A stretch of 24,709 bases of DNA from Aestuariicoccus sp032586235 (GCF_032586235.1 NZ_JAWHTD010000051.1:1-24709); one strand, 5' to 3'. Shown: positions 6,309 through 15,059, counted from the first letter of the stretch. Numbers and translations: made by a program. The notes: generated from the letters alone by a model not told the origin.

Positions 6309-8834
6309 TCAGACGAAGACCGGGTCCTCCAGTTCTTCCTCGGGCATCGCGGTGTAATCCGGATCGAGCGATGTCTCGCCCGCGGGCTGCATCAGTGCTT
6401 CGAACAGCGCCGCCGGGTCGTTGGGGTCGGCCAGGCTCATGACATTGGTCGAGGCGGCGGCAGAGGGGGTCAGCTGGTATTCGTCGGCCACGTATTCCCG
6501 CATCAGCCATTCCTCGTAGGACCCGATCAGCGCGCCATCGCTGCCAAAGACCTGCGGATCGTAGGCGGAATATTCCTCGAAGGTGCTGCGCACCATGGCC
6601 TCTTCTTCGACGGTCAGGTTCTCTTCGAGCCCCCAGGTCGCGTAGCCGATATAGCTGCTGACGGTGACGTTGCCGCCGTAATCCGCAATCGCGGCGGTCG
6701 CGAATTCCGCGGCGTGGATGTGGTCGGAATGTTCGATATCGGCATAGCTGGTGGTGTGATCCTGAATGTGGATCTGCTCGGGCGCATGAATCCCCATCAG
6801 CGCGGTCAGCACGTCCGACAGCGCGTCGTCGGTATAGGTGTTGGCCCCATCGACGGTGGTCACCGAGGTCAGCGAACCGTCCCACAGCTTTGCGAGGCTC
6901 TGTTCGTCGTAGGTCGCCGATCCGTCGCCCGCGCCGAACCCGTCGGGTGTGCGCAGGAAATAGAGCCGGACCTCGGGCTGATCGGCGAGATAGCTGCTGG
7001 CGATGTTGTATTCCATGCCGCCCACCGTCAGCGACACGGTCTCGTCGACCCATTGGTTCGAGCCTGCCATATGGCCGTATGCCGCCTGCTCGCCGTCCTC
7101 GCGCGCGCCCCAGTAATCCTGGCCCATGCCGGCATCGCCGGCGGTCAGGTAGACCGTGGTCACCGGCGCATCGCCCGCTATCGCCTCATAGAGCGTGGGG
7201 TTCATGAAGAGAATGTCGTCGTCCTGATGCGCGACGATGAACATGTCGCCGCTGCCGTCGCCCGACACCGGGTCCACCGGATCGACAGGGTCTACCGGGT
7301 CGACAGGGTCTACCGGGTCAACCGGATCGACAGGGTCCACGGGATCCACCGGATCGACAGGGTCTACGGGCGCGTCGGTCTGGGTCACGCTCAGCGACAG
7401 GACCTCGCCGATCAGCGCGGGGTCGCCAGGCCAGTTGGATTCGCCCACCAAAAGGTTGGCGCGGTCCACGTCGGCGGGCACGACGCCCTGATTTTCCGCC
7501 AGGCGCACGCCGTCCTTGTCGATCCACATAAGGCCAGAGCTGTCGATGCCGACGCTCCAGTCGGCGGTCTCGCCCTGGACGATCGCCTCGGGGGCGATCA
7601 CGCGGTAGGCGGCGCCGTCCTGCCAAAGCTCAAGCATCATGTCAGAGGTGTTTTCGACCTGCGCCAAAAGGATATTGTTGGTCGCCGGCCCGTCGCCGAA
7701 ATCGAAGACGCGCTGGAAATAGGCCCCCTGGATGTCGTCGAAACGCACCGTGGTATCGACCCGGAACGCCCCGTCGATCTGTTCGACGGTCGTACCGGTC
7801 GGAGGATCGGTGGGTTCCACCGGATCGACGGGGTCGACCGGATCCACCGGTTCTACGGGGTCCACAGGATCCACCGGGTCGACAGGGTCCACCGGATCCA
7901 CGGGGTCCACCGGGTCGACAGGGTCGGTCGGTCCCGCGCTGCCATCCTGCGTGATCGTCAGCCCCAGCACCACGCCGTCCAGCGGGTCGTCGCCGGATTG
8001 CAGCGTGTCGCCGATCAGCAGGTTCGCACGGTCCACATCGGCGGGCACGACGCCCTGCGCCTCGCCCAGGCGAGCGCCGTTCTGTTCGATCCACATCAGC
8101 CCGTCGGGATCCACGCCCACCAACCAATGGGCCATCTCGCCTTCGGCAATGGCGTTTTCGGCCACCAGAGTGTGCCATACGCCGTCCTGACGGATGGCGA
8201 ACATCATGTCGTCGGTCGTGCCGATCTGCGAGAGCATGATGGTATGGTCGCCGGAATCGTCGCTGAATTCGAAGACCCGCTGGCCTTCGCCGCCCGCCAG
8301 ATCGTCGAACCGCGCCACCACGTCCAACTGGAACGCCCCGTCGATCTGCGCCGGGGCATTCAGCAGGCCGCCATCGTCGGGATCGCCCGCGTTGGTGACG
8401 TCGATGCCCAGAACCGCGCCGTCCAGCGGCGTGTCCTCGGCCCAGTTCGACTGCCCCAGAAGTTCATGCGCGCGCGCCATGTCGATAGGCACCGTCGCCT
8501 GCGCCTCGGCCAGCCGCGCGCCGTCCTTGTCGATCCACATCAGCCCGTCCGGGTCGATGCCGACGTTCCAGGTGGCTGTCTCGCCCTGGACGATCGCCTC
8601 GGGCGCGGTGACGCGGTAGGATATGCCGTCCTGATAGAGGACGAACATGATGTCCGAGGTGTTTTCGTATTGCGTCAGAAGGATGTTGTTGGTGTTCGGC
8701 CCGTCCCCCAGATCAAACAGCCTTTGCCAATATCCCCCGCCGAGATCGTCGAAACGCGCCACGACCTCGATTTCGAACGCGCCGTTGATATCTTCGATAT
8801 CGGCCAGAGGCTGGGTTGGATCATAGGGCGGCAT
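6309..8834 (-). CDS. Modular LamG-like / PIG-L deacetylase-domain protein
   Basis: The 841-aa protein has three homologous beta-rich repeats of about 130 residues (near 15-150, 163-305 and 355-490). Each starts with GAF..(E/D)...RFDD and has a DG(L)MWI(D/E) core, like LamG/concanavalin-type domains. Repeats 2 and 3, and repeat 3 and the C-terminal domain, are separated by Asp-Pro-Val linkers. The C-terminal 310 residues carry PIG-L-family metal motifs: AHQDDD (535-540, for the usual AHPDDE) and HSDH (702-705). PIG-L enzymes are zinc-dependent N-deacetylases of GlcNAc-type sugars, so a sugar or polysaccharide substrate is likely. No N-terminal signal peptide is visible; export by another route is possible. 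AGGAG six bases before the ATG at 8834 fixes the start. Confidence 0.8.
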   Translation of the reverse strand: MPPYDPTQPLADIEDINGAFEIEVVARFDDLGGGYWQRLFDLGDGPNTNNILLTQYENTSDIMFVLYQDGISYRVTAPEAIVQGETATWNVGIDPDGLMWIDKDGARLAEAQATVPIDMARAHELLGQSNWAEDTPLDGAVLGIDVTNAGDPDDGGLLNAPAQIDGAFQLDVVARFDDLAGGEGQRVFEFSDDSGDHTIMLSQIGTTDDMMFAIRQDGVWHTLVAENAIAEGEMAHWLVGVDPDGLMWIEQNGARLGEAQGVVPADVDRANLLIGDTLQSGDDPLDGVVLGLTITQDGSAGPTDPVDPVDPVDPVDPVDPVDPVDPVEPVDPVDPVDPVEPTDPPTGTTVEQIDGAFRVDTTVRFDDIQGAYFQRVFDFGDGPATNNILLAQVENTSDMMLELWQDGAAYRVIAPEAIVQGETADWSVGIDSSGLMWIDKDGVRLAENQGVVPADVDRANLLVGESNWPGDPALIGEVLSLSVTQTDAPVDPVDPVDPVDPVDPVDPVDPVDPVDPVDPVDPVSGDGSGDMFIVAHQDDDILFMNPTLYEAIAGDAPVTTVYLTAGDAGMGQDYWGAREDGEQAAYGHMAGSNQWVDETVSLTVGGMEYNIASSYLADQPEVRLYFLRTPDGFGAGDGSATYDEQSLAKLWDGSLTSVTTVDGANTYTDDALSDVLTALMGIHAPEQIHIQDHTTSYADIEHSDHIHAAEFATAAIADYGGNVTVSSYIGYATWGLEENLTVEEEAMVRSTFEEYSAYDPQVFGSDGALIGSYEEWLMREYVADEYQLTPSAAASTNVMSLADPNDPAALFEALMQPAGETSLDPDYTAMPEEELEDPVFV
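7264..7371. repeat. Asp-Pro-Val coding tandem repeat, linker to PIG-L domain
   Basis: A 9-bp unit coding for Asp-Pro-Val on the minus strand is repeated about eleven times. Synonymous changes (GGG/GGA, TCT/TCC, ACC/ACA) create an 18-bp higher-order pattern. It joins the third LamG-like repeat to the PIG-L domain. Such a linker is expected to be extended and acidic. Slippage at this site could vary its length between strains. Confidence 0.85.
7800..7932. repeat. Asp-Pro-Val/Glu-Pro-Val coding tandem repeat, linker between LamG-like repeats
   Basis: This second run of the same 9-bp unit codes for about a dozen Asp-Pro-Val triplets on the minus strand, with a few Glu-Pro-Val replacements and a Thr-Asp-Pro-Pro end. 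It separates the second and third LamG-like repeats. Near-identity in sequence to the tandem at 7264-7371 suggests duplication of a domain-plus-linker unit within the gene. Confidence 0.85.
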
Positions 8835-9145
8835 GTCGGCTCCTGTCGGCGCTCCGGATCAACGTCTTTCGGTCGATTTCGGCGCAAGAGCGCGGCGCGG
8901 GCGGGCGATGGCAGATTCGCTCGGGCGTCTTCTCAAGACCCTGAAATCAACAGATCGACCTCCAGCCGCCTGAAATTAAACGTTTTTGCCAAGTCGGCGA
9001 AAATTTCCGCCACAAAGTTAACATGAAATCGCCACAGTCTTCGGACGAAAAATTCCGCGTGGCGTGAACAATACGTTTCCATACGGGCAACAATTGAATG
9101 CGCCGCGCCGCCATGAGATCGGGCGGCGCGGCCAAGGCGTGATCG
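8835..9145. other. Intergenic region upstream of the LamG-PIG-L gene
   Basis: These 311 bases hold no credible gene. The part at about 8960-9095 is clearly less GC-rich than its surroundings (runs such as AAAATTT and AAAAATT) and is a reasonable place for the promoter of the minus-strand gene starting at 8834. I cannot assign -35/-10 boxes with confidence. The far end (9102-9132) holds an inverted repeat likely to terminate the nucleotidase gene. Confidence 0.5.
9102..9132 (-). terminator. Putative terminator of the cpdB gene
   Basis: An 11-bp perfect GC stem (9102-9112 with 9122-9132) encloses a nine-base loop, starting 13 bp after the nucleotidase stop codon on the minus strand. It lacks a strong T-run after the stem, so termination may be weak or factor-assisted. 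Confidence 0.55.
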
Positions 9146-11104
9146 TCAGAGCGCCAGCCGGAACAGCGCGAATCCGGCGTCGCTGGTGCCGGCCGGGCTC
9201 AGGTCCATGCCTTCGAGCGTTTCGGCGTATTTGGCGCCCGCTGGGCCGGTTTCGAAGAGCACCGTGGTGCCGTCCATCGGCGCGAAGGACCAGTTGGCAT
9301 CGGCCGAGGGGCTGACGGTGCCCTGCTCGACGATATAGCGCACGATGACGTCGCGGTTGGTGTCGGGCGCCTCGAAGATCACCGTCGAAGGGTTCGCGCC
9401 CGGGAACGATCCGCCGCCCGAGGCGCGGTAATTGTTCGTGGCGACGACGAATTCCTGCGCCGGGTCGATGGGCTGGCCCTGGAACGTCAGATTGACGATG
9501 CGGTTGGTGTCGGGCGCCACGACATTGCCGTCGCGGTCGAACTTGGCCGGCTGGCTGAGGTCGATCTGATAGCGCACCCCGTCGATCACATCGAAGTTGT
9601 AGCTGGGGAAGTTGGCGTTCTGCAGCGGTGCGTCCTGCGCCCCCGGTTCCACCTGGTTGAACATGCCCGCCGAGCGTTCCAGCCAGTCCTTGACCTGGGC
9701 CCCGGTGATCTTCACCGCGCGCACCGTGTTGGGATAGAGGTAGAGATCGGCGACGTTCTTGATCGCCACGTCGCCCTCGGGCACGTCGGTGTAGTAATCC
9801 GGCCCGCCCCGGCCCCCGGCCTTGAAGGGGGCGGCGGCGGAAAGGATCGGCAGGCCTTCGTATTCGGTGCCCGCCATCATCTGCCCGATGTACCAGGTCT
9901 GCGCGTTCGACACGATCTGCACCGACGGATCGTCGGCCACCAGCGCGAAATAGCTGTGCAGCGGCGCGTCGGTCTTGCCGACCGCGGTGCGGACATAGGC
10001 CAGCGTCGCGTCGTGGAAGTCCTGCACGCTGTCCAGTACGGGCTGGTAGCTGTCGACCAGAGCGGTGACCGACCGGTCCTCGTTGCGCTTCGAGATCGGC
10101 CGCGCCTCCGACGTATGCGACAGGATGCGCCAGCCGTCGCCGTCGCGTTCCAGCAGCAGGTCGATCAGCCCCATGTGGCTGCCCCAGAAACCGCCCATGA
10201 CGCCCGGTTTGCCGCCGATGGTCCCGGCGGCGACATCGACCCCGGCCCAGTCGTCATACTTGGAGGACGGAAAGACAAGGTGGCTGTGCCCGGTCAGGAT
10301 GGCGTCGATGCCCTCGACCATGGCAAGCGGGATCGAGGCGTTCTCCATCCCGTCCTCGGCCGCGGCCGCGCCGATGCCGCTGTGCGACAGGGCGACGACG
10401 ATGTCGGCACCTTGCTCGCGCATCTGCGGCACATAGGCCTTGGCGGTGGCGACGATGTCGCGCGTCATGACGTTGCCCTCAAGATGCTTGCGGTCCCATC
10501 CCATGATCTGCGGCGGGACAAAGCCGATGAGCCCGATGCGGATCGGATGTTCGGTGCCCGCGCCGTCGCGCAGCGTCCGGTCGAGGATCACATAGGGCGG
10601 CACCAGCGTGGTGTCCTCGGTCGGGCTGGCGCCCATTTCCTTGACCACGTTGGCCGACACCACTGGGAAGTCCGCTCCGGCCAGCGATTTCGCCAGGAAC
10701 GACAGGCCGTAGTTGAATTCATGGTTGCCCAGGGTCGAGGCGTCAAAGCCAAGCGTGTTCATCGCCTGGATGACCGGGTGCATATCACCCTCTTTCATGC
10801 CCTTTTCATAGGCCATGTAATCGCCCATCGGGTTGCCCTGCAGAAAGTCGCCGTTGTCCAGCAGCAGCGCATTGGTCGATTCGGCCCGGACGCCCTCGAT
10901 CAGGGTGGCGGTGCGGGCAAGGCCAACGGTATCGACGGCCCGGTCGGCGTAGTAGTCGTAAGGGAAGACATGGACGTGCAGGTCCGTCGTCTCCATCAGG
11001 CGCAGGTGGGCCTGATTGGCGGTGGCGCGGGCCGAAAACGGATGCAGCGCAACGAAACCCGCGGTGGTGGCAAGAAACTGGCGGCGGTTGAAAGTGACAG
11101 GCAT
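9146..11104 (-). CDS. cpdB: 2',3'-cyclic-nucleotide 2'-phosphodiesterase/3'-nucleotidase
   Basis: This periplasmic enzyme hydrolyses 2',3'-cyclic nucleotides and 3'-nucleotides to nucleosides and phosphate, letting the cell use RNA breakdown products. The 652-aa length fits the family. A Tat signal is present: twin Arg at 7-8 in NRRQFL, then a hydrophobic stretch to ARATA (about residue 29). Metallophosphatase motifs are TTDLHVHVFPYDYY (39-52; D41, H43), DNGDF (83-87), GNHEFNYG (126-133), LSHSGIG and GHSHLVFP. The C-terminal nucleotide-binding domain shows SNAQTWYIGQ, GGRGGPDYY and ATNNYRASGGGSFPG. The YDYY after the first motif is characteristic of CpdB rather than UshA. GAGGAA lies about seven bases before the ATG. 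It appears to be a single-gene unit. Confidence 0.92.
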   Translation of the reverse strand: MPVTFNRRQFLATTAGFVALHPFSARATANQAHLRLMETTDLHVHVFPYDYYADRAVDTVGLARTATLIEGVRAESTNALLLDNGDFLQGNPMGDYMAYEKGMKEGDMHPVIQAMNTLGFDASTLGNHEFNYGLSFLAKSLAGADFPVVSANVVKEMGASPTEDTTLVPPYVILDRTLRDGAGTEHPIRIGLIGFVPPQIMGWDRKHLEGNVMTRDIVATAKAYVPQMREQGADIVVALSHSGIGAAAAEDGMENASIPLAMVEGIDAILTGHSHLVFPSSKYDDWAGVDVAAGTIGGKPGVMGGFWGSHMGLIDLLLERDGDGWRILSHTSEARPISKRNEDRSVTALVDSYQPVLDSVQDFHDATLAYVRTAVGKTDAPLHSYFALVADDPSVQIVSNAQTWYIGQMMAGTEYEGLPILSAAAPFKAGGRGGPDYYTDVPEGDVAIKNVADLYLYPNTVRAVKITGAQVKDWLERSAGMFNQVEPGAQDAPLQNANFPSYNFDVIDGVRYQIDLSQPAKFDRDGNVVAPDTNRIVNLTFQGQPIDPAQEFVVATNNYRASGGGSFPGANPSTVIFEAPDTNRDVIVRYIVEQGTVSPSADANWSFAPMDGTTVLFETGPAGAKYAETLEGMDLSPAGTSDAGFALFRLAL

Positions 11105-11241
11105 GGAAAATTCCTCGGTCGGTTGACCGGGTCAGCCTAGCACCGATTCTGCGAAAGCCGTTTGACAAATCTGTGGCTGCCGCCGGGGTGGCGATGGTTG
11201 GCCGAGAACCGTTCGGGGTTTGGGCGCAGGCGCGGATGCCG

Positions 11242-12702
11242 TCAGGGGGTACAGACGATGGCCTCTGCCTCGATCTCGACCCGGTAATCGCCGATCAGGC
11301 GGGCGATTTCGAAGAGCGTGTTCGCCGGTTTGATATCCCCGAACACCCGCCCATGAGCGTGGCTGACCGCCAGAACGTCCTCGGCGTCGGACAGGTAGAC
11401 GCGGGTGCGGACCACGTCCTCGATCCCCGATCCCAGCGCGGTCAGCGCGCTGGCGATCTTGTCGAGGATAAAGGTCGTCTGCGCGCCCGCGTCGCCCGCC
11501 GCGACCACGCGGTCGGTGCCGGCGGTGGCGGTGGTCCCTGACACCAGGATGCGGTCGCCGATCCGCTGCGCGCGGCAATAGCCCGCGATGTCCTCCCATT
11601 CGCTGCCGGTCAGCACGCGGGTCGCGCCGGGCCGGTGCGGCACCGGCTCGACCGTGACGGCGGTGGGCATTTCGTCCAGATGGTGGCTGAGATCGCCCGA
11701 CGCGGTCAGGAAAGGCGGCTTTCGGTATTCGTCGCCGCAATCGCCGGGCAGGGGAGTGGTCACGGCGAAGGCTTGGTTCAAAGCCGCGTGGTCGTCGTCA
11801 TCCAGCGCGAACTGGAACAGCCGGGCATTGTCGGTCATGTGCTGCGCCTCGCCCAGCCGCGCGCCGATGATGACACCGGCGACCGAAGCGTGCTCCAGCA
11901 CCCAGCGGGTGGCCACGTTCGACACCGACACCCCATGCTTGTCCGCGATCGCCGCTGCGGCGCGCAGTACGGTCTGATAGGCCTCCCATCCGCCCGCCGT
12001 GTCGATGAAGCGCTTGTATTTCATCTTGCTCCAGTCGGTGATCTCGGCCGGTTCCGGCTGCCCCAGCCAGCGTTCCGACAGGAACCCGCCCGCCAGTGTG
12101 CCATAGGCCAACAGCCGCACGCCGGTCTTGGCGCAAAGATCGGACAAAGGCCCCGCCGCGCGCCGGTCTAGCAGCGAGAACGGCACCTGGTTGGTGACCA
12201 GAGGGATCCCGTCGGCCAGCGCCAGATGCAGATGCGCGGCGTCGAAATTGGTCACGCCGATTTCGCCGATCAGTCCTTCGTCTCGCAGCCGCGCCATCTC
12301 GTGCAGCGCGTCGAGCCAGGCCGGGTGCTCGAAGCTCCACCAGTGAAATTGCAGCAGATCGACCCGGTCGGCGCCAAGCCGTTGCAGCCGTTCCATAACG
12401 CCCGCGCGCACGACGTCCGCCGTCATCGGGCCGGGCGTGGGGCACCATTTGGTGCAGATCACCGGGCGGTCGGGCAGATCGCGCCGCAACAGCGCCCCGG
12501 CGATCAGCTCGGCCGAGCCATAGTGATCGGCCATGTCGAAAGTGCCGAACCCGGCCTGGGCATAAGCCTGCAAGTGATCCGCGCCTGTCTCGGGGTCGAT
12601 CAGGTCGCCGTCCTTTTCAATGTCGGCCACCTGCCAGAGCCCCACCAGCGCGCGGCTGAGGGTCAGGCGGTCGGTCAGGGTCAGGCGGTCTGGGGTCGGC
12701 AT
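11242..12702 (-). CDS. Aldo/keto reductase-RidA (YjgF) fusion protein
   Basis: The 486-aa protein joins two families. Residues 1-340 are an aldo/keto reductase with the usual tetrad: D56 and Y61 in FDMADHY, K85 in CTKW, H120 in QFHWW; GVTNF and YGTLAGGF are also present. Residues about 350-486 are a RidA/YjgF domain: ILVSGTTA, VVRTRVYLSDAEDV, and the end IARLIGDYRVEIEAEAIV. RidA proteins hydrolyse reactive enamine/imine products of amino acid metabolism using an Arg in a PARS-like motif. Here that position reads PANT (N461), so ordinary imine deaminase activity is doubtful. The gene is divergent from a TIGR04076-like/AKR/ABC-transporter operon, whose AKR is its paralogue. AGGA lies about eight bases before the start. 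The substrate is unknown. Confidence 0.88.
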   Translation of the reverse strand: MPTPDRLTLTDRLTLSRALVGLWQVADIEKDGDLIDPETGADHLQAYAQAGFGTFDMADHYGSAELIAGALLRRDLPDRPVICTKWCPTPGPMTADVVRAGVMERLQRLGADRVDLLQFHWWSFEHPAWLDALHEMARLRDEGLIGEIGVTNFDAAHLHLALADGIPLVTNQVPFSLLDRRAAGPLSDLCAKTGVRLLAYGTLAGGFLSERWLGQPEPAEITDWSKMKYKRFIDTAGGWEAYQTVLRAAAAIADKHGVSVSNVATRWVLEHASVAGVIIGARLGEAQHMTDNARLFQFALDDDDHAALNQAFAVTTPLPGDCGDEYRKPPFLTASGDLSHHLDEMPTAVTVEPVPHRPGATRVLTGSEWEDIAGYCRAQRIGDRILVSGTTATAGTDRVVAAGDAGAQTTFILDKIASALTALGSGIEDVVRTRVYLSDAEDVLAVSHAHGRVFGDIKPANTLFEIARLIGDYRVEIEAEAIVCTP

Positions 12703-12845
12703 CGGGAGGTCCTGTCTTCTGTTGTCGTCCAGACCCTAGGGGGCGGCGGAGGGAATTGTCCATCGCAACCCTGGGTGCAACCCGATTGACACCCCGGACG
12801 AACCCCGCAACCATGCGTCATGACTGCGGAATTTTCTGGGGTGCC

Positions 12846-13217
12846 ATGACGGCGGAGACGGCAGAGGACGGCTTTTGGCTTTATGACCTGCGGGTCGAGA
12901 CGGTGGTGGGCGACCGCACCTCGGTCTGCCGCCATGTCGAGGGCGAAAGCTTTGCGGTCGAGGGCGAATTGCTGGTCTTCGACCAAGGGCAGAAAGTGTC
13001 GATGTACGCGCTGGCCGCGCTTCTGCCGCTTTTGCCGGTGAAACAGCGGCCGACCGCGCCCAACGACTGGATCAGCACCGATGCCGAGGTCGCCTGCCCG
13101 GATCCGCATTGCGGTGGGCGGTTCCGCATCACCCGCGGGGAAAAGCGCTGGTTTCGGCACGCCGAAACGACCGGCCTGCCAGAGGCCCGCGACACGCCAT
13201 ATTGGGACAACGAATGA
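12846..13217 (+). CDS. TIGR04076-like small cysteine-containing protein
   Basis: The 123-aa protein resembles the uncharacterised TIGR04076 family. Features are an N-terminal beta segment ending in a Cys (YDLRVETVVGDRTSVCRH, C28), a hydrophobic ALAALLPLLP helix (56-64), and a CPDPHC motif (C84, C89) followed by FRITRG. The three Cys could bind a metal or be redox active; this is inference. The start at 12846 (MTAETAED) is preferred because homology seems to begin there; an in-frame ATG at 12813 is possible. Its TGA overlaps the ATG of the next gene (ATGA), making it the first gene of the plus-strand operon with an aldo/keto reductase and ABC transporter. It faces the AKR-RidA gene across about 143 bp. 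Confidence 0.75.
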   Translation: MTAETAEDGFWLYDLRVETVVGDRTSVCRHVEGESFAVEGELLVFDQGQKVSMYALAALLPLLPVKQRPTAPNDWISTDAEVACPDPHCGGRFRITRGEKRWFRHAETTGLPEARDTPYWDNE

Positions 13218-14293
13218 CGGTAGAGACGACAGAACTGCGCCCGGGGCACCGGATTTCGCGGGTGATCCGGGGCGGCTGGCAATTGGCCGGCGATCATGGC
13301 GCGGTGGACCGCGCGCAGGCGATCCGCGATATGGAGGCCTTTGTCGACGCCGGGGTCTTCACCTTCGACTGCGCCGATATCTACACCGGCGTGGAAGAGA
13401 TGATCGGCGAGTTCATCGCCGATCTGCGGGCGCGCCGGGGGTCTGCGGTGGCCGACAGGGTCTGCGTGCATACCAAGCTGGTGCCGGATCTGACGCTGCT
13501 CGAGACGATCCAGCCAAGGGACGTCGAGGCGATCATCGACCGGTCGCTGAAACGGCTGCGGGTCGAGACGCTCGATCTGGTGCAGTTCTTCTGGTGGGAT
13601 CTGTCCCTGGGCGACCCGCTGGAGGGGCTGAGCGTACTGAAGGACCTGCAGGCCAAGGGCAAGATCCGCAACCTCGGCCTGACCAACTGGGACGTGCCGC
13701 AGATCGCGCCTTTCGTCGACGCGGGCTTTGATATCTGCGCGGCGCAGGTTCAGTATTCCGTGCTCGACCGGCGGCCAGCTTTGGGCCTTTCCAAATGGGC
13801 GGCGGAGCATGACATGCAGCTTCTGTGCTATGGCACGCTGGCCGGCGGGTTCCTGACGGAGAAATGGCTGGGCCAGCCCGATCCGGGTTACGCCTTCGAA
13901 AACCGCAGCCTGGTGAAATACCGCCTGATCATCGACGAATTCGGCCCGTGGGAGCGGTTCCAGCGCCTCTTGGCCACGCTCAAGCAGGTGGGTGACCGCC
14001 ATGACGTGTCGCTGTCGGCGGTGGCGACGCGCTGGGTGCTGGACCAGCCGCAGGTCGCGGCGGGGATCGTCGGCGCGCGCTATGCGCGGCACCTGCCCAA
14101 GACGCTCGACGTGTTCGACCTGACGCTGGACATCGACGATCATGCCCGCTTAGGCGCCGTGCTGGCCGAGGCCGAAGGGCCGAACGGCGATGTCTTCGCG
14201 CTCGAGGCTGACCGCACCAGCCGCCACGGCCGGATCATGAAATACAACCTCAACACCAATCCCGCCGACAAGGTGCTGGGGGCCGATGGCTGA
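13214..14293 (+). CDS. Aldo/keto reductase family protein lacking the catalytic His
   Basis: The 359-aa protein is an aldo/keto reductase TIM barrel and a paralogue of the divergent AKR-RidA protein, sharing QF.WW, GLTNW/GVTNF and YGTLAGGFL(T/S)E(K/R)WLGQP. Of the usual tetrad, D52 and Y57 (FDCADIYTG) and K88 (HTKL) are present. The His of the motif, H120 in the neighbour, is Phe here (F126 in QFFWW), confirmed by the TTC codon. In other AKRs loss of this His shifts activity, for example towards double-bond reduction in the 5-beta-reductases where Glu replaces it; the effect of Phe is unknown. The C-terminal 40 residues extend beyond the barrel. It overlaps the TIGR04076-like gene by four bases and the ABC ATPase gene by eight. 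Confidence 0.88.
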   Translation: MTVETTELRPGHRISRVIRGGWQLAGDHGAVDRAQAIRDMEAFVDAGVFTFDCADIYTGVEEMIGEFIADLRARRGSAVADRVCVHTKLVPDLTLLETIQPRDVEAIIDRSLKRLRVETLDLVQFFWWDLSLGDPLEGLSVLKDLQAKGKIRNLGLTNWDVPQIAPFVDAGFDICAAQVQYSVLDRRPALGLSKWAAEHDMQLLCYGTLAGGFLTEKWLGQPDPGYAFENRSLVKYRLIIDEFGPWERFQRLLATLKQVGDRHDVSLSAVATRWVLDQPQVAAGIVGARYARHLPKTLDVFDLTLDIDDHARLGAVLAEAEGPNGDVFALEADRTSRHGRIMKYNLNTNPADKVLGADG

Positions 14294-15059
14294 TCCGGTT
14301 CTGAGCCTCAGCGGCATCACCAGGGATTTTGGCCCCTTCCGTGCCGTGAACGACGTGTCTCTCGACATTCTGCCGGGCACGATAACCGGGCTGATCGGCC
14401 CGAACGGCGCGGGCAAGACCACGCTTTTCAACGTGCTTTCGGGGATGCTGCCGCCGACGGCGGGGCAGGTGCGGCTGATGGGGCAGGACGTGACGGGGCT
14501 GTCGCCGGACAAGCTGTTCGCGCTGGGGCTGGGGCGGACGTTCCAGATCCCGCGCCCCTTCGCGCGCATGTCGGTGCTGGAGAACGTCATGCTCGCGCCG
14601 ATGGCGCAGATCGGCGAGAGCCTTTCCGGCCCGTTCCTTCGCGCGGGCGCGATGCGCGCGCAGGAAGAGGCGATCCGCGCCCGTGCCTTCGACGTGCTGG
14701 ATTTCGTCACGCTGGGCGCTCTGGCCGATCACGCGGCGGGGCAGATCTCGGGCGGGCAGATGAAGCTGCTGGAGCTGGCGCGGGTGCTGATGGGCGATCC
14801 ACAGGTGATCCTGCTGGATGAACCGGCGGCGGGGGTCAATCCGACTCTGACCAACGTGCTGATCGAAAAGATCGAAGAGCTGAACCGCGCCGGAAAAACC
14901 TTTGTCATCATCGAACATGACATGGATTTCGTGATGCAGCATTGCGACCCGGTCATCGCGCTGGCCGAGGGGCGCGTGGTGTTCCAGGGCACCCCGGCCG
15001 AGGCGCAGGCCAACCCGGTGCTGCTGGATGCCTATCTGGGCACGATGGCCGATGACTGA
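14286..15059 (+). CDS. livG: Branched-chain amino acid-type ABC transporter ATPase (LivG-like)
   Basis: One of the two ATPases of a HAAT-type ABC importer, acting at the cytoplasmic face of the permeases. The 257-aa protein has Walker A GPNGAGKTT (38-46), a Q-loop in RTFQIPRPF, signature ISGGQ (154-158), Walker B ILLDEP (175-180) and an H-loop in IIEHDMDFV (H211). The long helical insert between Q-loop and signature and the AGVNP after Walker B mark it as LivG rather than LivF. The order ATPases-permeases-binding protein, and overlap with an aldo/keto reductase, suggest a substrate other than plain leucine, isoleucine or valine. The name denotes family only. Confidence 0.88.
   Translation: MADPVLSLSGITRDFGPFRAVNDVSLDILPGTITGLIGPNGAGKTTLFNVLSGMLPPTAGQVRLMGQDVTGLSPDKLFALGLGRTFQIPRPFARMSVLENVMLAPMAQIGESLSGPFLRAGAMRAQEEAIRARAFDVLDFVTLGALADHAAGQISGGQMKLLELARVLMGDPQVILLDEPAAGVNPTLTNVLIEKIEELNRAGKTFVIIEHDMDFVMQHCDPVIALAEGRVVFQGTPAEAQANPVLLDAYLGTMADD

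Noticed and set aside
7264..7932. CRISPR-like short repeated units
   Set aside because: The units are 9-bp in-frame codon repeats with no spacers, so they are protein-coding linkers.
6714..9026. 770-codon plus-strand frame opposite the LamG-PIG-L gene
   Set aside because: It is the complement of recognised domains and linkers, and its sequence (rich in His-Arg-Ile-Asp repeats) is the antisense of the Asp-Pro-Val repeat.
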